Assembly: GCA_028871815.1 (NCBI GenBank)
Contig: JAGWMJ010000004.1
Location: 62,001-126,000, forward strand
Reading direction: 5' to 3'
Source of the DNA: Armatimonadota bacterium
GTDB lineage: Bacteria; Armatimonadota; Chthonomonadetes; Chthonomonadales; Chthonomonadaceae
DNA: 64,000 nt
How positions within the stretch are numbered: position 1 is the first letter of the stretch; every line of letters starts with the position of its first letter. The translations under genes were made by a program, and so were the position numbers. Positions 8,837 through 19,209 of the stretch are shown one piece after another. The notes under the pieces are model-generated. The model saw only the letters and a program-made list of their open reading frames with translations. It was not told where the DNA came from and did not search any database.

Positions 8837-9285
8837 GCGGTCGCGTCGCCTGCAGCGCCGGCGATCTGGTGGAGCAGACGAGCGACCTCACGGGCCAGTC
8901 ATGGTCAACCAGCGCGCTCTATCTCCGCGGGATGGGCTGCGGCTCATCGATCTACCGGCGCAACTCGGAGTGGCACCTCTTCGACGCCGGCGGAACGGCC
9001 GGCGTCATTACCGACGGCTCCGGCCGGCACGCCGTCATGCCGCGTGCGACAATCCGGACTGCCCCTTCGATCAATGCCGCCTCCTGGCGATGTGCGACGA
9101 CGCGGCAAGCGGACGGAATGGCGCCCGCACATGCAACCAGCGATGGCTGTGGTGAGCCCCATATGCCAGACACAAAAAGGTCCTTCATGCTGCCTGGCCG
9201 CCCCTGCGCCGCGAAAGCGACACAACCCCGCTCCGTCACGCATCCCCTCCTCGGTCATCCCGCGCGACGTCGCGCGCGCTGGTGA
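8833..9285 (+). pseudogene. orphan RHS tip, probably frameshifted
   Basis: It starts at GTG 8833, overlapping the previous stop (GTGA), and immediately enters the RHS segment RVACSAGDLVEQTSDLTG. Homology to the first tip stops at about 9022. The same frame then runs on as low-quality sequence to 9285. The third frame from about 9025 to 9155 instead reads a plausible Cys-rich tail (ACDNPDCPFDQCRLLAMCDD), so I infer a frameshift near the end of the RHS homology. The arrangement is that of a displaced RHS tip module with its tail. Confidence 0.55.
8843..9022 (+). repeat. 180-bp RHS duplication, copy 2
   Basis: Partner of 7450-7629 (94 percent identity). The similarity begins right after the GTG start of the orphan tip and ends at DGSG, where the two tails diverge completely. 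Confidence 0.9.
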
Positions 9286-9538
9286 TCGTCCCGGCGCCGC
9301 TGCCGGCCGGATAGACGGGTAGGCTGGCGCGCCGTCAAGTTAAATCGGGAAGGAATCCCGGTACATCCTCGCAAAATCTCTGCCATGGGGTCGCGTCCTG
9401 CCGGAAAGAGTGGCAGCTACACGGCTTCATTGAGACCGGCCGTGAGTTGTGCCGGCCCGGCCGTGCCGTGCCGCTTGAATACGCCTGCCGCAGGCGGGCG
9501 CCTCTACCGGCAGAATGCACCGGCAGGAGGAGATTGGT

Positions 9539-10909
9539 ATGAAAAACGCCACACCGTGCGCAGTTTTTGGGGCACTGCTCTTCGTGGTTCTGCCATCGAT
9601 AGCTCGTGCGGCGCCGCCACCGCCGCTCTACTCCGTCATCAATGTGAATCCGGTCGGGTCGTCAAGCGTGCTCGCATATGATCTCAACGACGACTATCAG
9701 GTTGTTGGTTACGGCTTCGCCGGCGCCAATGAACGTGGGTTCCTCTGGATGCCCGGCGTGCCATCTTTTGCTTACGACACGATCTCAGGCGACACCAAGT
9801 ACGGCGCATACGCGATCAACGCCCTGGGGCAGATCGCAGGCGCCGGCTACAACTCCACGCTTAACAATGCGGCAAATGCAACTATCTGGGATCCCGTTGG
9901 ATACCTGAGCACAGGCTACACAAAGGCGGTTGACCTCGCAGGCACGGGAACGTTTGGCTCAGCTTTTCACGGAATGGACCAGTTTGGTGAGGCCGTCGGC
10001 TGGCTCAGCGCAAGCAATACCACCGCAAACTCGCTCCTGTGGGCCAGCAACGCAGCCTCGCAGGGCGTGGCTGCCTATCGTCCATATGCCGTCAACTATT
10101 CCTATTTCGCGTCGTGTGGCTATAATCCGACCACAGGTCAGGCAACCTGGGCGCCGTCGCTCCAGTCGCCGGCGACCCCTACTCCGCTCACAGGCGGTAC
10201 GTTTGGCGGCAGCACGTTCGCAAACTACTCCTATGCCTGGGCGCTCGATGAGGCAAACGATGTTGTTGGCGATTGCTTCAACAGCACGACAGCCGGCTAC
10301 CAGGCGTTCGCATGGAACGGGATGACGGGCGCGCCATACGGCCCCCTCGGAAACCTGCCGAATACCAATACATCGCAGGCAGATGGCATCGATTCTGTAA
10401 CCGGCCAGGTCGTCGGCCAGTCCGGCTACCACGCCTTTCTCTGGCAGGGAGATATCACCACCCCCTCCACCGGGACGATGACCGATCTGAACTCACTGAT
10501 TGAAAACAACAGTGGCTGGCTCCTGGTGCACGCGTATGCGATCAACGACTATGGCGCCATTGTCGGGTATGGGTACTACCAGCATGCGGAGGCCGCTTTT
10601 CTCGCCATACCGGTGGTTGTCAGCAGTCTCACCATGGCCTCGCCATCCGTAGTTGGCGGCAATACGATTTCAGGTACCGTCACGCTGGACGCGCCGGCTC
10701 CGTTCGACATGAATGTCACCGTGAGTTCATACAGCTCCAAGGTGAACTTCGGCGCCGGCGTCTACTCAACCGGTGTGGTGATCTACTCCGGCAACACAAG
10801 CGCGGACTTCGTGGCGAACACCAGTACCGTCACGAGCGACACGCCGGCTGTACTGAAGGCCACGTTTGGCGGCTGGCGCCGGTACGCTACCATCCACGTC
10901 CTCCCTTAG
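9539..10909 (+). CDS. secreted HAF-repeat protein, paralog 1
   Basis: A 456-residue protein. The ATG at 9539 follows AGGAGGAG by 6 bp. The Sec signal peptide runs MKNATPCAVFGALLFVVLPS to about ARA. The body contains HAF-type repeats, short units pairing a phrase like LNDDYQVVGYG or AINALGQIAGAG with an aromatic phrase such as GFLWMPG, AFAWNG or AFLWQGD; these probably form a propeller-like fold. The last 95 residues are a beta domain (SGTVTLDAPAPFDM to ATFGGWRRYATIHVLP) shared with the paralogs at 19210-20568 and 27183-28559. It is probably extracellular or cell-surface; the ligand is unknown. A GC-rich inverted repeat (9482-9496) precedes the gene. Confidence 0.85.
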   Translation: MKNATPCAVFGALLFVVLPSIARAAPPPPLYSVINVNPVGSSSVLAYDLNDDYQVVGYGFAGANERGFLWMPGVPSFAYDTISGDTKYGAYAINALGQIAGAGYNSTLNNAANATIWDPVGYLSTGYTKAVDLAGTGTFGSAFHGMDQFGEAVGWLSASNTTANSLLWASNAASQGVAAYRPYAVNYSYFASCGYNPTTGQATWAPSLQSPATPTPLTGGTFGGSTFANYSYAWALDEANDVVGDCFNSTTAGYQAFAWNGMTGAPYGPLGNLPNTNTSQADGIDSVTGQVVGQSGYHAFLWQGDITTPSTGTMTDLNSLIENNSGWLLVHAYAINDYGAIVGYGYYQHAEAAFLAIPVVVSSLTMASPSVVGGNTISGTVTLDAPAPFDMNVTVSSYSSKVNFGAGVYSTGVVIYSGNTSADFVANTSTVTSDTPAVLKATFGGWRRYATIHVLP

Positions 10910-11487
10910 CTCCCCGATACGGGTGATCACGGCTACGCCGTCATCATGTGCCGTGCGGCCGAGTTGTTCCGTCTGCGCCATAGCGCGCGATGGCTCTGGT
11001 GGCCGATCGAATCCGGCTGGCCCCCTCCGCGTCCGACAGCCGTCGCGGCAGTATAAGCTGGCGCTGCCGCTTGTGACAGGCGCGCATTCATGGCAAAACA
11101 GAGGAGCGCTCACGGGCCCCCGCGAACGGCTCCTCAGCATGGTGACCCGCCAAGAGATCGTGCGTATCGGCCGGGGCGTGCCGACCGAGTAGGGAACATC
11201 ATGGTGCCCGCATGGAATACCGACTCGGTCACTGTAGTGTGCGTTGCTGCCGCTGTGTCGGCCACTTGCTATCGGTCATGCCCATCCGTTATCAAGGCGA
11301 TCACCGTACGGGCAGGTGCCTGGGCTGCCCGTCACCGCGCCTTCACAGTGCGCACAGCATCGGTAACGGCAGACATGGCGAGTGCACCCAGCAGCCTCGT
11401 CACCGCGAAAGTACAGCACGGCAATCCGTTATCCAACGCCGCGGCCTCGGTTCGGCGTTCGGCTTCGCTATATGTGCGCAGGCGTCG
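10910..11487. other. intergenic region, no gene recognised
   Basis: 578 bp between the first HAF gene and the convergent URO-D-like gene. Several open frames exist on both strands, but none has a ribosome binding site, a domain or sensible composition. I see no RNA gene and no repeat. Confidence 0.5.
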
Positions 11488-12576
11488 TCAATGCGCCAGA
11501 TTCGTGGCGCCATACTCCTTGGCAGCTTCAACCAGCGCTACGATATTTCCGAACGGCACATCGGGTTCAACCATGTGCGTTGGCGCCAGCAAGAGACCAC
11601 CTCCGCGGCCGACGGACTCGATTCGTGCCCGCACCTCGCGCCGCACGTCGGCCGGTGTGCCGAATGGCATGGTGGTCTGTGTGCCGATCGTGCCCCAGAA
11701 GGCTAGATGGCCGCCATAGTGTCGCTTCAGCTCTGCCGGGTTCATGCACTCCGGCTGTACGGGATTGAGAATCTCGACGCCAATCTCAATGAGATCGGGG
11801 ATGGCGTCGCGGACGTCGCCGTCACTGTGGTAGAAGATGAGGACATCCGGGCGTGCCGCGCGCGCCTCGGCGATCACCCGGGCAAGGCGAGGTTTGAGCC
11901 ATCGGCGCCACATGGGAAGGCTCATCAACAGCCCACGCTGCGAGCCGATGTCGTCGCCGAACTGAACGATATCAACACCAAGTTCTGCGTACCGGCGTGC
12001 CTGGATCGTGCGCTTCTCGGTTATGCGGTCAAGGAGCGTTTCGGCGAACGCCGAGCCGTCCGAGAAGTCCATCAGCAGTCGCTCCATACTCCGCATATAC
12101 CAGGCAACCTCAAAAACCGTACAGTGCATCATGGCGGAAACGGGAAACCCGGCCGCGTGCAGCTGTTCGATCTGCGCCGGCAGGTGAGCGTAGCGGTATT
12201 CGGCCTCGAAATCGGGAAGTGGGTAGTCGAGAGCGTCCTGGCGGCTCTGGAGATGAAGCATCGGGTAGAGGAAGCCGTCAAGGTGGGAGTGTCCCAACGC
12301 CTTGCTCTCCGTCGGCAGGTGGCCGATCCCCCACTCGTCAATCGTCGCGCGCGGCGGTAGATCGCGAAAGTAGCCGCGGAAGTCGGTTTGCAGCCGCGTC
12401 CGCGCTATGCCTACCGACCGGTGATCGGAGTCGAACCAGGCATTTGGGTCCGACTGTCCGGTGCGCCGCCGAAACTCCTCCAGCGCGGCTGGTGCGAAAC
12501 CCAGACTGAAGTCGAACGGAACGCGGTCCGGCTCGAGGCGTCTCATCGCTCGGAGCACACGTTCCCGGTGACTCAT
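11488..12576 (-). CDS. uroporphyrinogen decarboxylase-like (URO-D/MtaA superfamily) protein
   Basis: A 362-residue TIM-barrel protein of the URO-D superfamily, which includes HemE and the corrinoid-dependent methyltransferases MtaA and CmuA. The opening SHRERVLRAMRRLEPDRVPF is the usual N-terminal signature. Later landmarks are FGDDIGSQRGLLMSLPMWRR, LIFYHSDGDVRDAIPDLIEI, EILNPVQPE and a GGGLLLAPTHMVEPDVP segment near the C-terminus. These fit the large non-HemE subgroup common in Armatimonadota and Planctomycetes, whose substrates are mostly unknown. The frame extends to GTG 12615, but the ATG at 12576 with AAGG upstream is preferred. It is the only such gene here and has no corrinoid partner nearby. 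Confidence 0.8.
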   Translation of the reverse strand: MSHRERVLRAMRRLEPDRVPFDFSLGFAPAALEEFRRRTGQSDPNAWFDSDHRSVGIARTRLQTDFRGYFRDLPPRATIDEWGIGHLPTESKALGHSHLDGFLYPMLHLQSRQDALDYPLPDFEAEYRYAHLPAQIEQLHAAGFPVSAMMHCTVFEVAWYMRSMERLLMDFSDGSAFAETLLDRITEKRTIQARRYAELGVDIVQFGDDIGSQRGLLMSLPMWRRWLKPRLARVIAEARAARPDVLIFYHSDGDVRDAIPDLIEIGVEILNPVQPECMNPAELKRHYGGHLAFWGTIGTQTTMPFGTPADVRREVRARIESVGRGGGLLLAPTHMVEPDVPFGNIVALVEAAKEYGATNLAH

Positions 12577-12968
12577 GGCGCCTTGCAGTTTATCCAAGGT
12601 GGGCCGCTTCCTCACATGCGAAAAGATTGCGGTGGCGTCCCAGACAAAGCGGGACTCGCAGGGCCGAACGCGCCACCGGGATGACCGACACTACATGCTG
12701 TGCCGATAGCGGCGAAAAAGCCATCCGCCAAATGGCCGATTCTGCGCGAGGCGTAGCCATCCGGCATCCGCCACGATGACGACCGCGATTGCTCCTTGGC
12801 GCCGAGCCGCGCTGGAAGGCACACCGGTGGCGGCTTATGTGGGAGACTTGTGCGGCGCCGGGCCGATAGCCATTGCCATCGAATGGGTGTACGCGACGCC
12901 GGTCGCACTCACCATGTCCCGTTGCTGCTTGTTGCGGCCGCCCACCCATCAACCCAAGGGGCGGTCGG
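12577..12968. other. intergenic region, no gene recognised
   Basis: About 390 bp between the GH116-like gene and the URO-D-like gene, both read leftwards. No convincing ORF, RNA or repeat is seen. It may contain a terminator and the promoter of the URO-D-like gene, but no consensus elements stand out. Confidence 0.45.
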
Positions 12969-15900
12969 CTAGCTCCACAACCGGATCGTCAGGCGCCGTC
13001 CGGTATCGGCCGTCACGACCTCGCGCAGCGTAACCAGCGTGCGGCCCTCCGCGGTCGCCGAGGTGGCCGCCACCAACGTCCCGCCAATGTGGACCTCGGC
13101 ATGGTCCCAGTCACCAGGCAGTCGAACCGTTGCCAGCCGCAGCCGTCCGTACTTCACATCCAGTGTGGCAAGCAGGCTCCTTGATGTCCGACGCTGGCTG
13201 TACGTTCCCCAGCCTTCGGCTGCCGTGAACGGCGCCCGGAAGTCTGCTCCGGGCATCCTGGGATCGAAGCCGATATGCCGTCGCGGGCCGCTGTATTCAA
13301 AGCCGCACGCGGTGATAAACGAGCCATAACTGGCCATCGCTCGCGAATAGTGGTCGCTGCACTCCACTTCGTTGAACGGATTCCGCCTGGCAGCGTGGTA
13401 CCGGTCATGGATGGCGCGCGTAACCGCCAGCCCCTCGGTAAGCATGCCCTCGGCTATCATATGGCTGGCCGCTTGATGCTCAAATCCGCTCATGCACTCG
13501 TTGAAGTAGCCAAACTGCCAGGCGTTCGGATCGCCGAAGGCGTTGGGCGTATCCTGCGGGTTCGTCGCCATTATAAGCCCGGCGTCGCCCGCGAGCGCAT
13601 AGGGCCGCCCCGCGGTGTACTTGCGGCGGAACGGGCCCACGTCCGGCGCGAAGTTGTAACGCCATAGCGAGCGGAGCGCGCTGACCGTTTTTTCGCGGTT
13701 CAGGATGCGTCCCAGGGCAACCTGCCAAGCCCAGCTCTGCCCGTGAACCTGGTCGATATGGCAGGTCTTGTACGTTCCCAGCGCGCCGGGATGCTCCGGG
13801 TCGGGAAGCTGGATGAAGTAGCGGCCATTGAACAGCTCGCTCTCCAGTGAGTTCCGAACCTGGTCGATCCTCTGTCGACACTGAGCAGCGAATTCACGAT
13901 CCTGCATGTCGTCTGCCATGGCCTCGCCGGCATGCAGCGCGGCCAGGTAGAGTGAGCTGATCCATGCAATCTTGCCGAACCAGGCGGCGTCCAGCGTGTT
14001 ATCTTGCGCGCCGCACAGCAGGCCATCGGTGCATGTACGCTTTTCCAGATACTCGATCGCCAGCTTCACATGCGGCCAAATCCGCGTCAGGAAACCACTA
14101 TCCGCACTCATCTGGTGCTCGCGCAGGGCGCCGAGTATACGGCCAGCCTGACCATCCACTGCCTGGCCGGTGCCTTCACCGCGGTAGCCGATCATGCCGG
14201 TTCTGGTATCGAATGCCACGCCGAAATCGACCCGTTCCCGCGTGATGCGCTCCAGTTCGGGAAAGATTCGACCCATTGCCTGGGCGTAGTGCCACACGTG
14301 GCAGCAGGTCCCCTGGCAGCAGCCGACGCCCTCCCACGCCCAGAACCTTCCGCTGCCGAACCGGTGCGCGGTGCTTGTCGCCAGCGTGCAGGTGTTGCTG
14401 AATGTGCGCTCCAGGAACCACCATGGCAGCGTGGAGTTGTACCAGGTTCGGTTCCACGACATCGTGTCACGACGCAGTCGCCGGTATTCGCGCGCAACGT
14501 AGGCCGCGGCGGCGCCGGAATCGGCAAACCGCGCGGCATACCAGTTACCCGTCTCGGCATCGGTAACGGGCAGCCGCGTGTTCTTGAAGTGCCAGGTGAC
14601 GGCAAACGACGCTGTACGCGTTGCGCCCGGCGGGATCCGCAGCTCGCTCGTGACCGCGCCGACCGGTCCTGGTGCGTCTGCCTGGCGTGAGGTTGTGTCG
14701 GCAGCCTCGTGGGCGAACAGCGCCGCCGGATCGGCGTCAGCGGTGGCGGTTCCACCGGATAAGCCGACCAGCGTCATCGTCCCCCAGTCGTGGCGAGCAG
14801 GTAACTGAAGGGGTGGGGCAGGACGATCGGTCTGCACGATGTCATCCACGCCAACGTTCCCCCAGCCGCCGGTTCCCGTGTCGTAAACCTGGATAACCGC
14901 CTCTTGCCCGGCAAACTCGGTGACGTCGAACTGAGCGAGCTGCATCTCGTTGGAATCGTGCCCCGAAGCCTGGCGTACGGTCTTGCCGTCTACCAGCAGG
15001 CGGATTCCTTCGTGGTTGGCGTCGGATCCGCCGCCGATGTAAAATGTGATGAAGTTGCGCTCGATGGTGAATGGCGGGCTGGTCAGCATGCCGGTCGCGG
15101 AGTCGCGCTGCTCCACGGTGCTGCCCGGCGCCGATGCGTGCGAATTGACCACGCGCGCGCCGATCCCGCCCAGGTTGCCCTGATACGCGGGTACGCTGGT
15201 TCGAAGAATAGGCCCCGATCCGAACGCGGCGCCTTCCACGTGCCACCTGCCGTAACCTTCGTGCTGAAAGTCGTCGATCGTCACGTCACGGCGGGCATTG
15301 ACGCCTTCCGGCGGTGGTGGCAGCTCGAACCGGCATTCCAGCGCCGGCCTGTTGGCGATGGTGCGCGCCTGGTTTACGCGTTGGCCGCTGCCGGCTCTCG
15401 CGCTGTAACGGCTGCAGGCGTTCTGAAGCCAGCCGCCGACACGCACCGTAGTGGCGACCGCAGAGTGGTTGGTAACGGCAAACTCCATCACCGTCACCGG
15501 TAGCGACGAGTCGGCGGTGTTCAGCGGAATGAACGGTGTCCACGCGTTGAGCTTCACCGTCACCGGGCAGTCCGGGGCGGAGTACTCCACTTTGCCGGTG
15601 GGGTATTGGCCCTGGAATGTGATCTCACGCCAGTCCCCAGCCTCAAATCTGCGAAGGTGGCCGTCCACTTCAATCGCGAAGCCCTGATCGAATGGCGACT
15701 GCTCCAGGTGCGGCGCAACATAGGCGGCGCCGCTTCCGGCATCCACAGTTTCCATGTGTCCGGGCCGCGGATTATAGCCCGGCCATTTAGCGGTGCCGGG
15801 AATAACACCGAAAGGGTTGGCGTTGAAGACGTCCCAGTTCCACAAACGCCCGTCGCCGCCAAGGTACACCGTGCCGCAGCACAACCCGCCGACCGGCATA

Positions 15901-16145
15901 CCGATATATCGCAGCTCGTTGCGGCTCAGCCGGTACGTGGTCGGCTCGCCGCGAGCATACAGTGCGCGAACCCAATCCGGATGCAGCTTCTTCTCCGGTG
16001 GGATCAGCGCGGCGAAGTCGGCGGCCTCAAACGGTCCCGCCATCACCGGCATCTTCAGCGCAGCCATCGACACGGCCGCTCCGCCCAGCTTGACAAAGTC
16101 TCGTCGTGGCATGCCAGACCGTTCGTTGTTGTTGCCTTCTTCCAT
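12969..16145 (-). CDS. GH116-type glycoside hydrolase (GBA2/DUF608-like), Tat-exported
   Basis: A 1058-residue protein. The ATG at 16145 is preceded by AGGAAG. The N-terminus contains [18 protein letters not shown], a twin-arginine motif followed by a hydrophobic stretch, so export folded by Tat is expected. After [18 protein letters not shown], typical of the GBA2 N-terminal beta domain, comes an inserted beta domain at about residues 330-460 ([23 protein letters not shown]) resembling the ligand-binding modules of levanase-like proteins. The C-terminal half is the alpha/alpha-barrel ([50 protein letters not shown]). Family members are beta-glucosidases or glucosylceramidases. I cannot confirm the catalytic acid pair from sequence alone. 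It is divergent from gcvP. Confidence 0.8.
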   Translation of the reverse strand: MEEGNNNERSGMPRRDFVKLGGAAVSMAALKMPVMAGPFEAADFAALIPPEKKLHPDWVRALYARGEPTTYRLSRNELRYIGMPVGGLCCGTVYLGGDGRLWNWDVFNANPFGVIPGTAKWPGYNPRPGHMETVDAGSGAAYVAPHLEQSPFDQGFAIEVDGHLRRFEAGDWREITFQGQYPTGKVEYSAPDCPVTVKLNAWTPFIPLNTADSSLPVTVMEFAVTNHSAVATTVRVGGWLQNACSRYSARAGSGQRVNQARTIANRPALECRFELPPPPEGVNARRDVTIDDFQHEGYGRWHVEGAAFGSGPILRTSVPAYQGNLGGIGARVVNSHASAPGSTVEQRDSATGMLTSPPFTIERNFITFYIGGGSDANHEGIRLLVDGKTVRQASGHDSNEMQLAQFDVTEFAGQEAVIQVYDTGTGGWGNVGVDDIVQTDRPAPPLQLPARHDWGTMTLVGLSGGTATADADPAALFAHEAADTTSRQADAPGPVGAVTSELRIPPGATRTASFAVTWHFKNTRLPVTDAETGNWYAARFADSGAAAAYVAREYRRLRRDTMSWNRTWYNSTLPWWFLERTFSNTCTLATSTAHRFGSGRFWAWEGVGCCQGTCCHVWHYAQAMGRIFPELERITRERVDFGVAFDTRTGMIGYRGEGTGQAVDGQAGRILGALREHQMSADSGFLTRIWPHVKLAIEYLEKRTCTDGLLCGAQDNTLDAAWFGKIAWISSLYLAALHAGEAMADDMQDREFAAQCRQRIDQVRNSLESELFNGRYFIQLPDPEHPGALGTYKTCHIDQVHGQSWAWQVALGRILNREKTVSALRSLWRYNFAPDVGPFRRKYTAGRPYALAGDAGLIMATNPQDTPNAFGDPNAWQFGYFNECMSGFEHQAASHMIAEGMLTEGLAVTRAIHDRYHAARRNPFNEVECSDHYSRAMASYGSFITACGFEYSGPRRHIGFDPRMPGADFRAPFTAAEGWGTYSQRRTSRSLLATLDVKYGRLRLATVRLPGDWDHAEVHIGGTLVAATSATAEGRTLVTLREVVTADTGRRLTIRLWS

Positions 16146-16233
16146 TGCTGCACTTCCTACCGAATGCGCCAGGGCGCCATCGGGTACTATGCGATTTGCC
16201 GAACCTCTCCAATCCCACGAAGGAGCCAGCCGA

Positions 16234-19116
16234 ATGACGACCGTGAGCGCCGACCCGATCGCACCATCCACCCAGTCCGATTCCCGCGAGTTTGAACGGC
16301 GACATATTGGCCCACGGCCCGCGGACGTGCAGCAGATGCTGCAGGCGCTCAACCTCGAATCGCTCGACGATCTGATCGCCGCGGCCATTCCACAGGATAT
16401 TCTCCACGCCACGGTCCCGTACATGCCTGCAGTGGGAAACGGCATGTCGGAAGCCGAGAGCCTTGAGGAACTGCGCGATCTCGCCCGTCAAAACTCGGTG
16501 TGGACCAGTTGTATTGGCGCTGGATACAGTGGGACCATCACGCCGCCGGTTATCCAGCGGTGCCTCATCGAAGACCCACGCTGGTATACGCCATACACGC
16601 CCTATCAGGCGGAGGTTGCGCAAGGACGCCTGGAAGCCCTCCTCAACTTTCAGCAGATGGTGATGGATCTAACGGCCCTTCCGGTCGCCAACGCATCGCT
16701 GCTGGATGAATCGACAGCAGCCGCCGAAGCGATGGCGATGTGTCACGCGGTTTCGCGCAACAAAGATGCCCCGTTTCTCGCCGATATCGGGTGCCATCCC
16801 CAAACGTTGGCGGTTTTGCAGACCCGAGCCGATGCGCTCGGCCTGGAGCTGCTGGTTCGCAAGTTTAGCGATCGTCTGGACGAGCCGGCTTGCGGCATTT
16901 TGCTGCAATATCCTGCAACCGACGGAGCAATATACGACTATCGGGCGTTGATCGCCGATGCACACGAGCATGGCGCTGCGGTCGCCATGGCCTGTGACCT
17001 CCTGGCGCTCACCCTGATCACGCCGCCAGGTGAGCTTGGAGCCGACATAGCGATCGGCAGTGCCCAACGCTTCGGTGTGCCGCTGGGCTACGGTGGGCCA
17101 CACGCCGCCTTCATGGCAGCAGCCGACGCGCTGAAGCGCCACCTTCCGGGACGCCTCGTGGGCGTCTCGCGTGATACCGAAGACCGGCCGGCTTTACGCC
17201 TGGCGCTCCAGACGCGTGAACAGCATATCCGGCGGGAAAAGGCCACCAGCAACATCTGCACGGCACAGGCGCTGCTCGCCAACGTGGCATCGATGTACGC
17301 CGTCTGGCACGGACCTGAAGGACTTAGAACCATCGCCGAACGCACTCGCGGTCTCGCGGTGAGCCTGGTTGCGGCGCTGCGAGGCGCCGGCATGGCGGTA
17401 ACGAGCGAGCCCTTCTTTGACACGGTTCGCGTCGATATGGCGCACGAGGAGGCTGATCAGGCAGTGTTCCGGGCACACGCCATGCGCATCAATGTGCGCC
17501 GCCTTGGCCCAACCGCACTTGCCGTGGCGCTTGACGAGACCTCCGATGGCGAGCTGGTGGAGACTCTGATAAACGTGTTCACGGGCTGCCCGGTAGAAGC
17601 TTTGCCGGCAGCCTCACTTCCACTGCCGGAGTGGGCAGTCCGCACCTCGCCATTCCTCACACATCCCATCTTCAGCAGCATCCGGTCGGAGTCGGAGATG
17701 ATGCGGTATCTCAACAGGTTGGCAAATCGCGACATCTCGCTGGCCGACTCGATGATTCCGCTCGGCTCGTGCACCATGAAGCTGAATGCAGCCGCTGAAA
17801 TGCTGCCGATCACCTGGCCGGAGTTTGGCGCTGTTCACCCCTTCGCGGCAGAGGACCAGGCGCGAGGTTACGCCCGGCTGATCAAGAGGCTGGAGACGAT
17901 GCTGTGCGAGATCACGGGCTTTGAGGCCTGCTCGCTCCAGCCGAACGCGGGTTCTCAGGGTGAATACGCCGGCCTGCTGGTCATCCGGAGATACCACACG
18001 GAACGTGGACAGGGTAACCGCGATCTCTGCCTGATTCCTGCCTCCGCGCATGGCACCAATCCGGCTTCCGCCGCCATGGCCGGCCTCCGGATCGTGGTGG
18101 TGAAAACCGATGCGGACGGAAACGTGGATATGGCGGATCTGAGAGCCAGGGCGGAAGAGCATCGAGAAGACCTGGCGGCGCTGATGATCACCTATCCATC
18201 TACCCACGGTGTGTTTGAGACCGGCATTCGCGAAATCTGCAGCATCGTGCACGCGTGCGGCGGGCAGGTCTACATGGATGGCGCAAACATGAATGCGCAG
18301 GTCGGTGTCTGCCGTCCGGGTGAGATTGGGCCGGATGTGTGTCACCTCAATCTGCACAAAACCTTCTGCATTCCCCATGGCGGCGGCGGACCCGGTATGG
18401 GACCCATCTGCGTGGCCGCCCACCTCGCGGCGTACCTGCCTTCACACCCCATGGCGGAAGTTGGCGGTGATAAGGCGATCGGCGCGGTCTCGGCCGCGCC
18501 CTGGGGAAGCCCCGGCATCCTGCCGATCTCTTACGCCTACATCCGCATGATGGGCGCCGAAGGTCTACGGACGGCCACGGCCACAGCCATTCTCAATGCC
18601 AACTACATGGCTGCCCGGCTGCAGCCGCACTACCCGGTGCTCTACCGCGGTCACCGCGGATTGGTGGCGCACGAGTGCATTCTGGACGTTCGTCCACTCC
18701 AGGATCGCTCCGGTGTGGACGCCACCGACGTCGCGAAGCGGCTTATGGATTACGGGTTCCACGCGCCAACAGTCTCGTTTCCGGTGGCAGGCACCCTCAT
18801 GATCGAGCCGACGGAAAGCGAGTCGAAAGAAGAGATCGATCGATACTGTAATGCGTTGATTGCGATTCGGAGTGAAATCGAGGAGATCGCCAACGGAACG
18901 GCCGATCGAGACGACAACCTGTTGAAAAACGCGCCGCACACCATGACGCAGGCCGCGGCGGACAACTGGACGCATCCGTATTCGCGCGAACGCGCCGTTT
19001 TCCCCACAGACTGGACCCGGCGGCACAAATACTGGCCGCCCGTTAGCCGGGTCGACGGGGCGTATGGCGACCGTAATTTCGTTTGCGCTTGCCCGCCGAT
19101 TGAAGAGTACGAGTAG
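16234..19116 (+). CDS. gcvP: glycine dehydrogenase (decarboxylating), P-protein of the glycine cleavage system
   Basis: A 960-residue PLP enzyme, the single-chain form in which the GcvPA and GcvPB halves are fused. It decarboxylates glycine and passes the aminomethyl group to lipoylated H-protein. The start at ATG 16234 follows AAGGAG. The N-terminal signature is [17 protein letters not shown]; the PLP site is [19 protein letters not shown] with Lys at about residue 709. The frame is open upstream to 15793, but that part overlaps the divergent GH116 gene and is not coding-like. gcvT and gcvH are not in the window. I see no glycine riboswitch in the 88-bp divergent spacer. Confidence 0.96.
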   Translation: MTTVSADPIAPSTQSDSREFERRHIGPRPADVQQMLQALNLESLDDLIAAAIPQDILHATVPYMPAVGNGMSEAESLEELRDLARQNSVWTSCIGAGYSGTITPPVIQRCLIEDPRWYTPYTPYQAEVAQGRLEALLNFQQMVMDLTALPVANASLLDESTAAAEAMAMCHAVSRNKDAPFLADIGCHPQTLAVLQTRADALGLELLVRKFSDRLDEPACGILLQYPATDGAIYDYRALIADAHEHGAAVAMACDLLALTLITPPGELGADIAIGSAQRFGVPLGYGGPHAAFMAAADALKRHLPGRLVGVSRDTEDRPALRLALQTREQHIRREKATSNICTAQALLANVASMYAVWHGPEGLRTIAERTRGLAVSLVAALRGAGMAVTSEPFFDTVRVDMAHEEADQAVFRAHAMRINVRRLGPTALAVALDETSDGELVETLINVFTGCPVEALPAASLPLPEWAVRTSPFLTHPIFSSIRSESEMMRYLNRLANRDISLADSMIPLGSCTMKLNAAAEMLPITWPEFGAVHPFAAEDQARGYARLIKRLETMLCEITGFEACSLQPNAGSQGEYAGLLVIRRYHTERGQGNRDLCLIPASAHGTNPASAAMAGLRIVVVKTDADGNVDMADLRARAEEHREDLAALMITYPSTHGVFETGIREICSIVHACGGQVYMDGANMNAQVGVCRPGEIGPDVCHLNLHKTFCIPHGGGGPGMGPICVAAHLAAYLPSHPMAEVGGDKAIGAVSAAPWGSPGILPISYAYIRMMGAEGLRTATATAILNANYMAARLQPHYPVLYRGHRGLVAHECILDVRPLQDRSGVDATDVAKRLMDYGFHAPTVSFPVAGTLMIEPTESESKEEIDRYCNALIAIRSEIEEIANGTADRDDNLLKNAPHTMTQAAADNWTHPYSRERAVFPTDWTRRHKYWPPVSRVDGAYGDRNFVCACPPIEEYE

Positions 19117-19209
19117 CGTTCTCTTCAGATTTGCTCCGGGCGATTGTGCCGGCCACGCGCGTTCCGGCTTTGCCGCGCGCTCGGTGGCGCAAGCCGCCAA
19201 CGTCAGCGC

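Noticed and set aside
15793-16233. N-terminal extension of gcvP
   Set aside because: It overlaps the divergent GH116 gene and its translation is not conserved; AAGGAG plus ATG 16234 gives the normal P-protein start.
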